From Neovahlkampfia damariscottae (lineage: Eukaryota > Heterolobosea > Selenaionea > Neovahlkampfiida > Neovahlkampfiidae), in NCBI GenBank assembly GCA_016618085.1, contig JABLTG010000293.1:1-12442 (forward strand): 12,442 nt of DNA, in the 5' to 3' direction. Every line of letters starts with the position of its first letter. The first letter of the stretch is position 1. Shown here in pieces: positions 5,712 to 12,442 of this stretch. A program made the position numbers and the translations under genes. A model generated the notes under the pieces. The model did not search any database. It saw only the letters and a list, made by a program, of their open reading frames with translations, and had not been told where the DNA came from.

Positions 5712-7475
5712 TCAAGCATATGATGCCTGTCTTATCATTTCTTTATTATCATACATTCCTGCATTTTTCTTCCTAAAATCTTTGACAAATTCCAAATAAG
5801 GGTTTGATTTTTTTACTTTACCCATTCCTTGGATTTGTTCTTCATTTAATTTAATAACCGGAGTATCATCTTTTAATATCTTTGCAACAGCTTTTTCAAT
5901 TTTTTTTTCATCTTTTGGTTTTTTCTTTTCCATTTTTTTTGTACTAACTGCATCGGGATTATAAGTTGGTTTTTTAATTAAAGATTTGGAAGCAATTTTC
6001 AAGTTATTATCAGTTCTTTCTTTTTCCGATCTTACTTCATCATTATCAATTTGTGATTTTAATTTTCTAAATTCTGCTTCAATTTCTCTTTGTCTTCTTA
6101 TATTTTCAAGATTTTCAATTAATTCTTTTTCTTCTTTTGTTGCATTTTTTGGAACTTTTAAAATATTTAAATCCAGTAAATTCACTCCTAATTGATGACT
6201 GATTTGTATTAAATCTTCAACAGACATACTATTTAAATCTTCTTTTTTAAGATTTGGATGTCTTCTTATAATAACTTTTATCAAATCTTCTTTTGGTAAT
6301 GTTTCTTTTATGGTTTTTAATTCTTCATTTGTTAATTTTTTTTCTGGCTCTAATTTAGGTTTTTTGTTATCATTATTATTTTCATTTCTATATTGAACCA
6401 TATCATTTCTTCTTTTTTTAAATTCTGAAACTAATAATTTAAAATTTGTTTTTATGGGTTCATAAAAGTCTTTTCTAAAATTTTGTAAAATATCTTTAAT
6501 AAAATTCAAATATTTTTTATATTTCTTTTTTTCACCTAATTTTTCTGCGTCTGGCATTTTAATAATATCTGAAAAATAATCCACAAAACCAATTGCTTCA
6601 TCAGGAACAGATTCACTTTTTGCAGCATTTTCGGAAAATGCTTTGTTCAATAAAATCAAATCTACATCGTTAATAAGTTCTTTGGTTATGCTATCAATAT
6701 TATTATCTACTTCAGTAAGTAAATCATCCATCTGTTTAATTTTTTCATCAATATCAAAATCAATTTCTATTATTTTATCTGCAATATCTTTTTTATTATC
6801 AACATCATTTTCTTTTTCATAATATGTTATCAATTTGTCAAATTCATTAAAATCATCAATTGAATTATCATAAACATCTTTAAATTCATTAAGTAAATTG
6901 TTATAATATATTAACAATTCAAGATTTGTTAAATCATTTGTTTTTGGAATGTCAATCGGTTCTTCATCAGAATCGTCATTTTTAATCAATTGTTGCGATT
7001 GTTTTTTTGCTTTTGTTTCATTAATTAGTTTTTTCAATTTACTTTTATTTTTTTGATTTTTTAATACATTTGCAATTACTTGTTTTGATTTTTTTTCATT
7101 TTCCAACTTTTCCATTTCTTTTTTCAATTTTTCAGTTTCTTCATTCACTTTTTTATTTTCATTCTTTTCTTTTTTTTCTGCTTCTTTTATTATTAAATCA
7201 ACCTGATTATTCATAATATCAGCCATTAAGTTTCTTGTTTGTGAAGTTCTTGTTCTATCATTCGATCCACTATCTAAATAATCTCGGTAAAGTTTAAAGT
7301 TTTTCAAAGAATAATCATCTTTTTTGATCTTATCTTTTTTTATTGCTTCATTAAAATAAAATCTTAAATTTTTATAAATTCCTTTTTTTCCTTTTAAAAT
7401 AGATTCAACATAATCATCTCCTTCACCTCCGCCGATTAATGGCATAACAATATGTTTTGAAGTTTTTTGTTTCAT
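5712..7475 (-). CDS. 587-residue charged coiled-coil protein with C-terminal YABBY/HMG-like motif
   Basis: The product is rich in Lys, Glu, Asp and Asn. Near the N-terminus is MPLIGGGEGDD, where LIGG|G (residues 13-16) fits the adenain consensus. Long charged helices follow (about 90-270, probably coiled coil). A SAP-like segment (about 394-432, PKEDLIKVIIRRHPNLKKED and following) and a lysine-rich linker come next. The last 40 residues open with IQGMG (548-552), which fits the second consensus (M/I/L)-X-G-X|G, and continue KKSNPYLEFVKDFRKKNAG. That NP-aromatic-x2-[FH]V-x3-[FY] pattern is like the YABBY/HMG-box motif of DNA-binding proteins in giant viruses. I infer a virion core or DNA-condensing scaffold matured by the protease. 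The start is set by TATA-rich sequence immediately before the ATG (7473-7475). It ends in TGA, one codon before the in-frame ATG of the small protein. Confidence 0.75.
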   Translation of the reverse strand: MKQKTSKHIVMPLIGGGEGDDYVESILKGKKGIYKNLRFYFNEAIKKDKIKKDDYSLKNFKLYRDYLDSGSNDRTRTSQTRNLMADIMNNQVDLIIKEAEKKEKNENKKVNEETEKLKKEMEKLENEKKSKQVIANVLKNQKNKSKLKKLINETKAKKQSQQLIKNDDSDEEPIDIPKTNDLTNLELLIYYNNLLNEFKDVYDNSIDDFNEFDKLITYYEKENDVDNKKDIADKIIEIDFDIDEKIKQMDDLLTEVDNNIDSITKELINDVDLILLNKAFSENAAKSESVPDEAIGFVDYFSDIIKMPDAEKLGEKKKYKKYLNFIKDILQNFRKDFYEPIKTNFKLLVSEFKKRRNDMVQYRNENNNDNKKPKLEPEKKLTNEELKTIKETLPKEDLIKVIIRRHPNLKKEDLNSMSVEDLIQISHQLGVNLLDLNILKVPKNATKEEKELIENLENIRRQREIEAEFRKLKSQIDNDEVRSEKERTDNNLKIASKSLIKKPTYNPDAVSTKKMEKKKPKDEKKIEKAVAKILKDDTPVIKLNEEQIQGMGKVKKSNPYLEFVKDFRKKNAGMYDNKEMIRQASYA

Positions 7476-7497
7476 TATATATTAATATAATAAAATA

Positions 7498-7526
7498 AAA
7501 TTGATAAAATCTAAGTATTTCAATTT
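7498..7526. terminator. Hairpin at the ATPase stop codon, 7-bp stem, 15-nt loop
   Basis: AAATTGA (7498-7504) is the inverse of TCAATTT (7520-7526). It overlaps the ATPase stop (7525-7527, minus strand) and lies upstream of the next gene in the same direction. It is weaker than the others and could be chance in AT-rich DNA. Confidence 0.35.
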
Positions 7527-8544
7527 AAAGAACATAGATACCAGATTGATACATTATGTATCTGGGGAATAATTTTGAAATTGTAATCCACCTTGTTGGT
7601 AATTTATATGCTCTATCAATTTCATCATTTGACATTCCGCAATAAGTGAATAATATATAATGAAAATGATGTTTGCTTGTAGCTTTTGGGAATAAAGTAA
7701 TGTATTGTGCTTCATTAAGAATAATTGCGGTATTTTTATAATCTGTTAATTTATGATTTGTAACGATACAACTGATAAAATGATGTCTTCCTTTTTGTAA
7801 AATTTGGTCTCTTAAAGCAGAAACTTGTTTGAACAATTTTTTATCAATAATACTATCAATATCATCAAAAATTACAAGTGAATGATGGTCAGCTTCAGCA
7901 GGTCCCATTAATTCATCTGCTTCAATTGGATTTTCAATTAATTCATCATCTAATAAAATTCTAATAATTCCCAATTTATCAATTTTATCATCTTTTGGAG
8001 TATCAGAAAATAAATAAATATTTGCTTTTGGTTTCAATTGTTTGTATTCTTTGATTAAAGATGCCAAATAAGTTGATTTTCCACTTTCTGAAGGTGCAGC
8101 AACATATTGTCTCCAAATAATATTTCCATCATCATTTTTTCTTGGTATTTGTTGTATAAATCCATCATAAACAATGATTTCTTTATTTTCCTCAGGTTTT
8201 GATTTTATTTCAGTTTTTAATAAATCATACATTTTTTTTAATCTTTCATCTTGAGGTTCAATATTTTCTGTTAATAATTTATTAAGAATTTTATAATCTT
8301 TTGATGTTAATCTTATTGAAGCACCATAAACTTGTTTCATTAATTTTCTTAATTCTGTTTCTGATAAATGTTCATAAATATCAATTTGTTTTTTATTTTT
8401 CATTTTTTCATATTTTTGTTTTTCCTCTAAAGTTGCATCTAAATTATCATTATTTAAAAAAATAACATTTCCATCATTTTCTCCTCCTCTTATATACGCT
8501 ATAGCTTTGGCATATTTGTTGATTCTTTGACCAATTGATAACAT
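7525..8544 (-). CDS. A32-like / FtsK-HerA-type genome-packaging ATPase
   Basis: This 339-residue protein would drive DNA into the capsid by ATP hydrolysis. The P-loop is APSESGKST (about residues 150-158). Walker B is SLVIFDDIDSI (222-232). A VTNH segment (261-264) and NEAQYITLFPK (277-287) follow, then a C-terminal PTRWITISKLFPRYIMYQ that is characteristic of viral packaging ATPases. The first 120 residues are a helical extension. Within it, IRGG|E (18-21) fits the adenain consensus, which is unusual for the ATPase and may reflect cleavage or chance. The start is supported by a 13-nt element ending at the ATG, identical to that of the zinc-finger gene. The gene is divergent from the protease gene with 135 bp between them. 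It is intact, with all key motifs. Confidence 0.93.
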   Translation of the reverse strand: MLSIGQRINKYAKAIAYIRGGENDGNVIFLNNDNLDATLEEKQKYEKMKNKKQIDIYEHLSETELRKLMKQVYGASIRLTSKDYKILNKLLTENIEPQDERLKKMYDLLKTEIKSKPEENKEIIVYDGFIQQIPRKNDDGNIIWRQYVAAPSESGKSTYLASLIKEYKQLKPKANIYLFSDTPKDDKIDKLGIIRILLDDELIENPIEADELMGPAEADHHSLVIFDDIDSIIDKKLFKQVSALRDQILQKGRHHFISCIVTNHKLTDYKNTAIILNEAQYITLFPKATSKHHFHYILFTYCGMSNDEIDRAYKLPTRWITISKLFPRYIMYQSGIYVL

Positions 8545-8679
8545 TCTATATAATATAACAATATATAAATTTATTTCAAATTACAAAAAAACTTGCAAGT
8601 TTTTCATAAAAATTCTTTTTTTTTTGATTGGTTAAACAAAATTTGATGAAAAAAAAAACTTTATATGTTAAATATATAA
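8545..8679. promoter_or_regulatory. Divergent promoter region between ATPase and protease genes
   Basis: This 135-bp AT-rich intergenic stretch must serve both directions. On the minus strand TATATTGTTATATTATA (8565-8549) resembles the 21-bp boxes at 3209 and 3521, and TATTATATAGA sits directly before the ATPase ATG. On the plus strand TATATGTTAAATATATAA sits directly before the protease ATG. Poly-A and poly-T tracts lie in the middle. Confidence 0.5.
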
Positions 8680-9252
8680 ATGGCAGATTTAAAACAAAAA
8701 GTTGAACAATTAAAATTATATCCTTTGTCAGATTCAGAAATACAGAAAATTACTGGTCACAAAATGGTAATTTATTCAGAACTTTATAATTATGACACTT
8801 TAGAACATTTATTACATATGAATAATGGTAGTGTAATAATTATGTATTTACAAAGTGATGAATATGGACATTATTGTTGTTTAAACAAAATTAGTGATAA
8901 AGAAGTTGAATTTTTTGACCCTTATGGATTATTTCCAGACAAACAACTTAAATTCAGTGATTATAACGTAAATAAAAAACATAAACAAAATCATACATAT
9001 TTAAGTTGGTTATTATATAAGTCTCCATATACATTATCTTTCAATCATTTCAAGTTTCAAACTAAAACGCCTCCAACACAAACTTGTGGATGGCACTGTG
9101 CTTTAAGAATAAAACACAAAAATTTGTCTTTAAAAGAATATAAAAAAATGATGGACAATGGAGTAAAAAAATTAAAGAATTTAGGATTAAAAAATGCAAG
9201 ATATGATGATTTTGTTGTTGTTGATATGTATGACGAAGTATTTAAAAGATAA
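8680..9252 (+). CDS. Adenain-like cysteine protease (Ulp1/C5-type), virion maturation
   Basis: This 190-residue protein is the length usual for viral adenain-type proteases. The catalytic signature is in order: His in GHYCCL (H64), Asp in EFFDPYG (D80), Gln in TQTCGWHC (Q134, oxyanion hole) and the nucleophile Cys (C136). The TCGWHC context is typical of Polinton, virophage and adenovirus relatives. It would cleave virion precursor proteins after assembly, and candidate sites with the adenovirus consensus are present in five other gene products of this window. It lies 27 bp upstream of the probable penton on the same strand, so the two may share a transcript, although the penton has its own TATA-rich box. 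No defect is seen. Confidence 0.93.
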   Translation: MADLKQKVEQLKLYPLSDSEIQKITGHKMVIYSELYNYDTLEHLLHMNNGSVIIMYLQSDEYGHYCCLNKISDKEVEFFDPYGLFPDKQLKFSDYNVNKKHKQNHTYLSWLLYKSPYTLSFNHFKFQTKTPPTQTCGWHCALRIKHKNLSLKEYKKMMDNGVKKLKNLGLKNARYDDFVVVDMYDEVFKR

Positions 9253-9279
9253 ATTAATATCTAAAATAAATATATAATA

Positions 9280-10365
9280 ATGTTAAACTATTACGCTGAA
9301 CCAGATACCGACAATGTTTATTACGACATCGTAGCAGTAAATAAAGAGGGAGTGCCAAAACCATTTATATTTAATGACAACAGAGGTATAGCATTAATAA
9401 AAAAAGCAAGTGATTACAAAATGGCATTAGCAAGATTTTCAGTTGATACAAGTGAAGTTCCAATTATGTTTTTTCCTTCAAGTGAATATTCTGCATATTC
9501 ATTGAATGATACATATAGAACACCGAATAACAATTATTATTCTGTAACAGTGCAAGATATTGATGGAAATATTTATCAATCTTACTTACAACATGAAAGT
9601 TTCAATAACGACGACCCAAACGATTTGAGAATATGGACAATTGACCAATTTTTACAAATATTAAATAGAGCAGTGTTAGAAGCCTGTTTAAACACAAATG
9701 TTAATGATAACAAGGTTCCATATTTTTATTACGATAGAGACAGTGCAATTATTGATATTGTATTTCCAACAGAATTTTTAAATTTACTTGCAACACACAA
9801 ATTTTTTATGAATAACAACTTATGGAATTTATTTAATAATTTCCCACATACAAGAACAAATTGGACATTGGGGAGAGATGTAAGAATTGATGTTTATTAT
9901 TCAGGTGGAAACAATATTAAAAATGAAGTGATTCAAACAAGAAATTATGCAATTAATAATAGCACAGGAGCAGATGCCGTTCTTGTTCAAGGATTTTATT
10001 GCACAATATACAAATTGTATCAAATAAGAAGTATTGTATTTACAACCAATCAATTACCAATTAGGACAGAATATTTCAACAGCACAAGAGATTTCATTTC
10101 ATTCACAACCACAGAACACGACAGAGTATTGAAAAATTTTGAATTTTCAATGGAGGACAAAAATGCCTTACATTCAAGGTCTTTACAGTCATATACTGCA
10201 GTAAATTTTGAATGGATAGATTTGCTTAATACAGATGAAATAAAATATCTGGATATTAAAGCTTATTATATGAACCAACATGGTTATGTATCACCATTAT
10301 TAGTTCCTCCAAATAGTGTTTCAACAATGAAATTATATTTTAAAAAATATGACAATCAATTTTAA
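9280..10365 (+). CDS. Probable penton / minor capsid protein
   Basis: The 361-residue product has no enzyme motif, signal peptide or membrane segment. It is rich in Asn, Tyr, Phe and short alternating beta-strand-like stretches, as expected of a jelly-roll capsid protein. Notable segments are DYKMALARFSVDTSEVPIMF (an early strand pair), LRIWTIDQFLQILNRAVLEA (one helix), and NLWNLFNNFP. The C-terminal half again has strand-like content (TEYFNSTRDFISFTTTEHD) and ends in a VPPNSVSTMKLYFKKYD strand. The assignment as penton rests on this composition, on the position between protease and major capsid genes, and on the fact that such elements always carry a minor capsid gene near them. No motif proves it. 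The start follows AAATATATAATA directly. Its end meets the capsid gene tail to tail over a hairpin. Confidence 0.6.
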   Translation: MLNYYAEPDTDNVYYDIVAVNKEGVPKPFIFNDNRGIALIKKASDYKMALARFSVDTSEVPIMFFPSSEYSAYSLNDTYRTPNNNYYSVTVQDIDGNIYQSYLQHESFNNDDPNDLRIWTIDQFLQILNRAVLEACLNTNVNDNKVPYFYYDRDSAIIDIVFPTEFLNLLATHKFFMNNNLWNLFNNFPHTRTNWTLGRDVRIDVYYSGGNNIKNEVIQTRNYAINNSTGADAVLVQGFYCTIYKLYQIRSIVFTTNQLPIRTEYFNSTRDFISFTTTEHDRVLKNFEFSMEDKNALHSRSLQSYTAVNFEWIDLLNTDEIKYLDIKAYYMNQHGYVSPLLVPPNSVSTMKLYFKKYDNQF

Positions 10366-10396
10366 ATTTATTAATTAATTCAATCAATAAATTTAA
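10362..10396. terminator. Hairpin joining two convergent stop codons, 11-bp stem, 13-nt loop
   Basis: TTAAATTTATT (10362-10372) is the exact inverse of AATAAATTTAA (10386-10396). The left arm contains the penton stop (10363-10365) and the right arm the capsid stop (minus strand, 10393-10395). The layout is symmetrical and suits a shared 3'-end signal. Confidence 0.55.
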
Positions 10397-11520
10397 TAAC
10401 CATTATTGTATAATTGAGAGCGTGTAATCAATTCACCTCCTGAAATTTTACCACCTTTTTTCTTTTTTACCTTTCCTTGGTCAACTCCAACACCCAAACC
10501 AATCTTTTCTGCACCATCTGCTATCATTTTAGCAATAGGTGCTCCGGTTTGGACTGCTCCTCTAATACCTTTAACAATTGGTAATATTGAAGATAAAACA
10601 GCAAGAGGACTACCTCCAAATCTATTTTGTTGATAATTTGATGGATAAACCATATCATAATCTTTTTCTAAACTTTCAATAACATCATTAGAATTTAAAA
10701 CATTTCTTTGTTTAACACAAGAACCTCCATTTACAATTGTAACTACACCATCATAAAATAAAACGGTATTAAGTTGCCAATTTCTTACTACACCATCAAC
10801 TGCTTTCGCTTTTACGGTCATTGATAATTGAGGGTTTGATTTTAAGCCGGGTGCTTCAGATTCACTAAGTGGAATATCTTCTCCAAACTCAAACGCACAA
10901 TAAGAACCAATATATTTTACAAATTGTTTATATGTCATATTTAATCCTCTCTTTTTCGCAATTTCATACAAATCTTCAGGTTTTGCACGAGCTAAAGAAC
11001 TTTGTCTGTTACCGTAAGAAATACTGACATTTTCTATTGCCGCTTTTGATGTATCAGTTTTTACCATATTGGTCAATGCTGTTTTACTTGCTCCAATGCC
11101 AATAATATCTGCTTGTCTTTCTGATATCCATAGTATCATTTTCCTTGGAACTCCAGATAAATTTAATGCTTGAAATTCAATGTCAAATGAATCTGCTTCA
11201 TCTGCTGGAGTAACTGGATTGGAACCATAATATTCAATTTCTTGATGTGGATAAACAACAGTTTGTGGAATGTTTGCCAATAATTTTGGTGTATAATATT
11301 GAAAATGCAACTCAAAATTATCTAATTTCGCATCAACAGATTCTAATGTCACATTAGTTGGAAGCGGTTGCTTAAAGCATAACATTCTCTCAAAATTTGT
11401 AAATGTTGCTGAATATTGCATATCTTTGACTCCTGTTAAACAATAAGGTTGGAAATACAAAGGAGATATTTTTACTGGTTCCATTACTTCAATAGTGAGA
11501 GACTGGAACTGTTGCACCAT
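10393..11520 (-). CDS. Major capsid protein (double jelly-roll hexon type), C-terminal part
   Basis: Read from the ATG at 11520 this is 375 residues and covers the second half of a Polinton/adintovirus-type capsid protein. Recognisable blocks are VMEPVKISPLYF, PRKMILWISERQ, ISYGNRQSSL, then GSYCAFEFGEDIPLSESEAP, which corresponds to the conserved 'FG.DI.L...EAPG' region of the family. After the fold comes a tail: NRFGGSPL, an amphipathic hydrophobic stretch (AVLSSILPIVKGIRGAV), a lysine cluster (KVKKKKGG) and ISGG|E, a candidate adenain site near the C-terminus. The frame overlaps the N-terminal part by about 30 bp and is +1 to it. The first residues encoded from 11520 (MVQQFQ) are probably not native, because the jelly-roll homology runs across the overlap. 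No separate promoter is apparent. Confidence 0.85.
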   Translation of the reverse strand: MVQQFQSLTIEVMEPVKISPLYFQPYCLTGVKDMQYSATFTNFERMLCFKQPLPTNVTLESVDAKLDNFELHFQYYTPKLLANIPQTVVYPHQEIEYYGSNPVTPADEADSFDIEFQALNLSGVPRKMILWISERQADIIGIGASKTALTNMVKTDTSKAAIENVSISYGNRQSSLARAKPEDLYEIAKKRGLNMTYKQFVKYIGSYCAFEFGEDIPLSESEAPGLKSNPQLSMTVKAKAVDGVVRNWQLNTVLFYDGVVTIVNGGSCVKQRNVLNSNDVIESLEKDYDMVYPSNYQQNRFGGSPLAVLSSILPIVKGIRGAVQTGAPIAKMIADGAEKIGLGVGVDQGKVKKKKGGKISGGELITRSQLYNNGY

Positions 11521-12151
11521 TTGCAACTGCTTTACTCAATATTGATGAATAATCTGTTATAAAAGCATATCGACTTTCTCCAATTTGTAAATCTCCATAT
11601 GATGCAAATGGGTCTTTCATTGTATTTTTTCCTAAATCGTAATTGTAAAATTCGTCAAGTTGGTTTGGCGATAAGGACATTTCACTAATTTTATCATCAA
11701 CAAAATTTGCAAATCTATTTAAACCATTTGAATAAATTGCTGGATTTTTTGATGAGAATGGAGTTTGGTTGATATTTATTTCTTCTGTTTGTGTAATTTG
11801 TTGTAATGGATAAGCTCTTAAAGCAAAATAACGGTTAGCATATGCCACTGAACCATCTACTTCTGGTGTTCCAAATATTGCCGCAATATCGGCACCAGTA
11901 GAATTTTTTATATTTAAAGTTAATGTAATTTTTGCTTTTTTATACACTGATGGGTGAATCAATGCATTTGAACTTGGTGGTAAGCAATCAATATTTACAC
12001 CACTGATGGTTGGATTTGTTGCCGCTTTTATTGCTCTGCTATATTCTGTTACCCCATGAAGGATATTGTAAGTTCTTTCACTTTTCAAGTCAAGATATTC
12101 AGGAACTGAATTGTTTAATTTCAACGGAACTGCTGATAAACTTGTTGTCAT
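11489..12151 (-). CDS. Major capsid protein, N-terminal part (first jelly-roll)
   Basis: The start at 12149-12151 (MTTSLSAVPLKLNNSVPEYL) is preferred over the upstream ATG at 12187. It follows TATATTATAATT directly and leaves room for the divergent fibre promoter. The 220 residues include KKAKITLTLNIKNSTG, an Ala-rich strand region (YANRYFALRAYPLQQIT) and SRYAFITDYSSIL, consistent with the first jelly-roll. The frame ends at a TGA (11489-11491) after VPVSHY, whereas the expected strand continuation (LTIEVMEP) is in the +1 frame. With 10393-11520 the full protein would be about 590 residues, normal for this family. A six-base TC run (plus-strand GAGAGA, 11497-11502) lies in the overlap and is a likely place for an indel. 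Confidence 0.8.
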   Translation of the reverse strand: MTTSLSAVPLKLNNSVPEYLDLKSERTYNILHGVTEYSRAIKAATNPTISGVNIDCLPPSSNALIHPSVYKKAKITLTLNIKNSTGADIAAIFGTPEVDGSVAYANRYFALRAYPLQQITQTEEININQTPFSSKNPAIYSNGLNRFANFVDDKISEMSLSPNQLDEFYNYDLGKNTMKDPFASYGDLQIGESRYAFITDYSSILSKAVANGATVPVSHY

Positions 12152-12201
12152 AATTATAATATAAATACAGATATTTTTTTCTTTCAATACTATATAATTA
12201 A
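12152..12201. promoter_or_regulatory. Divergent promoter between capsid and fibre genes
   Basis: Only 50 bp separate the capsid ATG (minus) from the fibre ATG (plus). TATATTATAATT abuts the capsid start and ACTATATAATTA abuts the fibre start, with a T-rich centre. It fits the start-proximal TATA pattern of the whole block. Confidence 0.45.
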
Positions 12202-12442
12202 ATGTCCGTTAGACAAATCACAGAACAAAATGGCTTATCTTTATATGGTAAAACAATTACCACAACTGAATTACCTACCTTTGCTGGAGTCACAATGGCT
12301 TCCCTTGATGAATATATACAAAGAACACCAGCAGATGTATTAACTGCAAATAAAATTATTATTGGTGATGGAACCAACAAAATAAAAGACAGTTTAAGTG
12401 AAATTGGTGCCACTGGGGATATAAATATCCCTTTAAATACTG
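12202..12442 (+). CDS. Fibre-like attachment protein, N-terminal part, runs off the right edge
   Basis: An open frame from the ATG at 12202 continues for 80 residues to the edge without a stop. After an N-terminal anchor-like part (MSVRQITEQNGLSLYGKTIT) comes VLTANKIIIGDGTNKIKDS, then GATGDINIP. Gly-Asp-Gly-Thr strand-turn repeats of this style are typical of trimeric phage-type tail fibres and of fibre-like proteins in aquatic Polinton-like viruses. A cell-attachment role at the capsid vertex is inferred, also from the divergent arrangement with the capsid gene. The adhesive C-terminus lies outside the window. Confidence 0.6.
   Translation, partial: MSVRQITEQNGLSLYGKTITTTELPTFAGVTMASLDEYIQRTPADVLTANKIIIGDGTNKIKDSLSEIGATGDINIPLNT

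Noticed and set aside
5546-6195. Plus-strand ORFs at 5546-5776 and 5986-6195
   Set aside because: Both are antisense to clearly coding minus-strand frames and lack any motif or start box.
12152-12187. N-terminal extension of the capsid protein from the upstream ATG at 12187
   Set aside because: It would run through the 50-bp divergent promoter region and encode a hydrophobic leader not expected in a capsid protein.
12198-12413. Minus-strand ORF with a hydrophobic start
   Set aside because: Antisense shadow of the fibre-like frame, which has a better start context and recognisable repeat style.
1-12442. DNA polymerase B, retroviral-type integrase, terminal inverted repeats, CRISPR arrays, tRNA or rRNA genes
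   Set aside because: Looked for and not seen in this window; the first three may lie to the right of the edge.

Overview
The window is AT-rich eukaryote-associated DNA carrying the virion module of a Polinton/adintovirus-like double-jelly-roll DNA virus or integrated Maverick-type element. The evidence is a four-part set in one block: an A32/FtsK-HerA-type packaging ATPase, an adenain-like cysteine protease, a major capsid protein of the Polinton/adintovirus hexon type and a probable penton or minor capsid protein. Start-proximal TATA-rich boxes, the AAA-ATPase-like gene at the left edge and a BTB-like gene point to a eukaryotic host. The sequence does not say which one. No DNA polymerase B, integrase or terminal inverted repeat lies in the window, so the element must continue to the right (past 12442) if it is a full Polinton.

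Layout. Positions 1-3015 look like decayed host or older mobile sequence: a PF09820-type AAA-ATPase-like gene with its P-loop broken by a frameshift (1-876), a 950-bp gene-free stretch with an imperfect 132-bp tandem duplication (about 1345-1605), and an unrecognised gene spread over three frames (1827-3015). From about 3.18 kb the character changes. There is a small C2H2 zinc-finger gene (3266-3490) and a BTB/POZ-like gene with two frameshifts (3545-4217), each preceded by a hairpin and a shared 21-bp AT-rich box. The virion block follows: a papain-fold-like thiol protein (4250-4885) whose N-terminal half is in another frame (4869-5369), a small GG-site protein (5388-5708), a 587-residue charged protein ending in a YABBY/HMG-like motif (5712-7475), the ATPase (7525-8544), the protease (8680-9252, opposite strand), the probable penton (9280-10365), the major capsid protein in two overlapping frames (10393-12151), and the start of a fibre-like protein (12202 to the edge).

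How the genes work together. The capsid protein and penton would build the shell, the ATPase would package DNA, and the protease would mature virion proteins. Sequences fitting the adenovirus protease consensus, (M/I/L)-X-G-G|X or (M/I/L)-X-G-X|G, occur in five other gene products here. The thiol protein preceded by a basic amphipathic segment and a GG site would suit a membrane-penetration or entry role, and the fibre would bind the cell. Gene ends tend to coincide with AT-rich palindromes, reminiscent of hairpin 3'-end signals in giant viruses.

The main oddity is that three virion proteins are interrupted at single points. Two pairs overlap with the downstream frame at +1 and a TAT-stop-A junction, and one pair is in frame across a lone TGA. 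Pseudogenisation, assembly indels or recoding could all explain this, and the window alone cannot decide.
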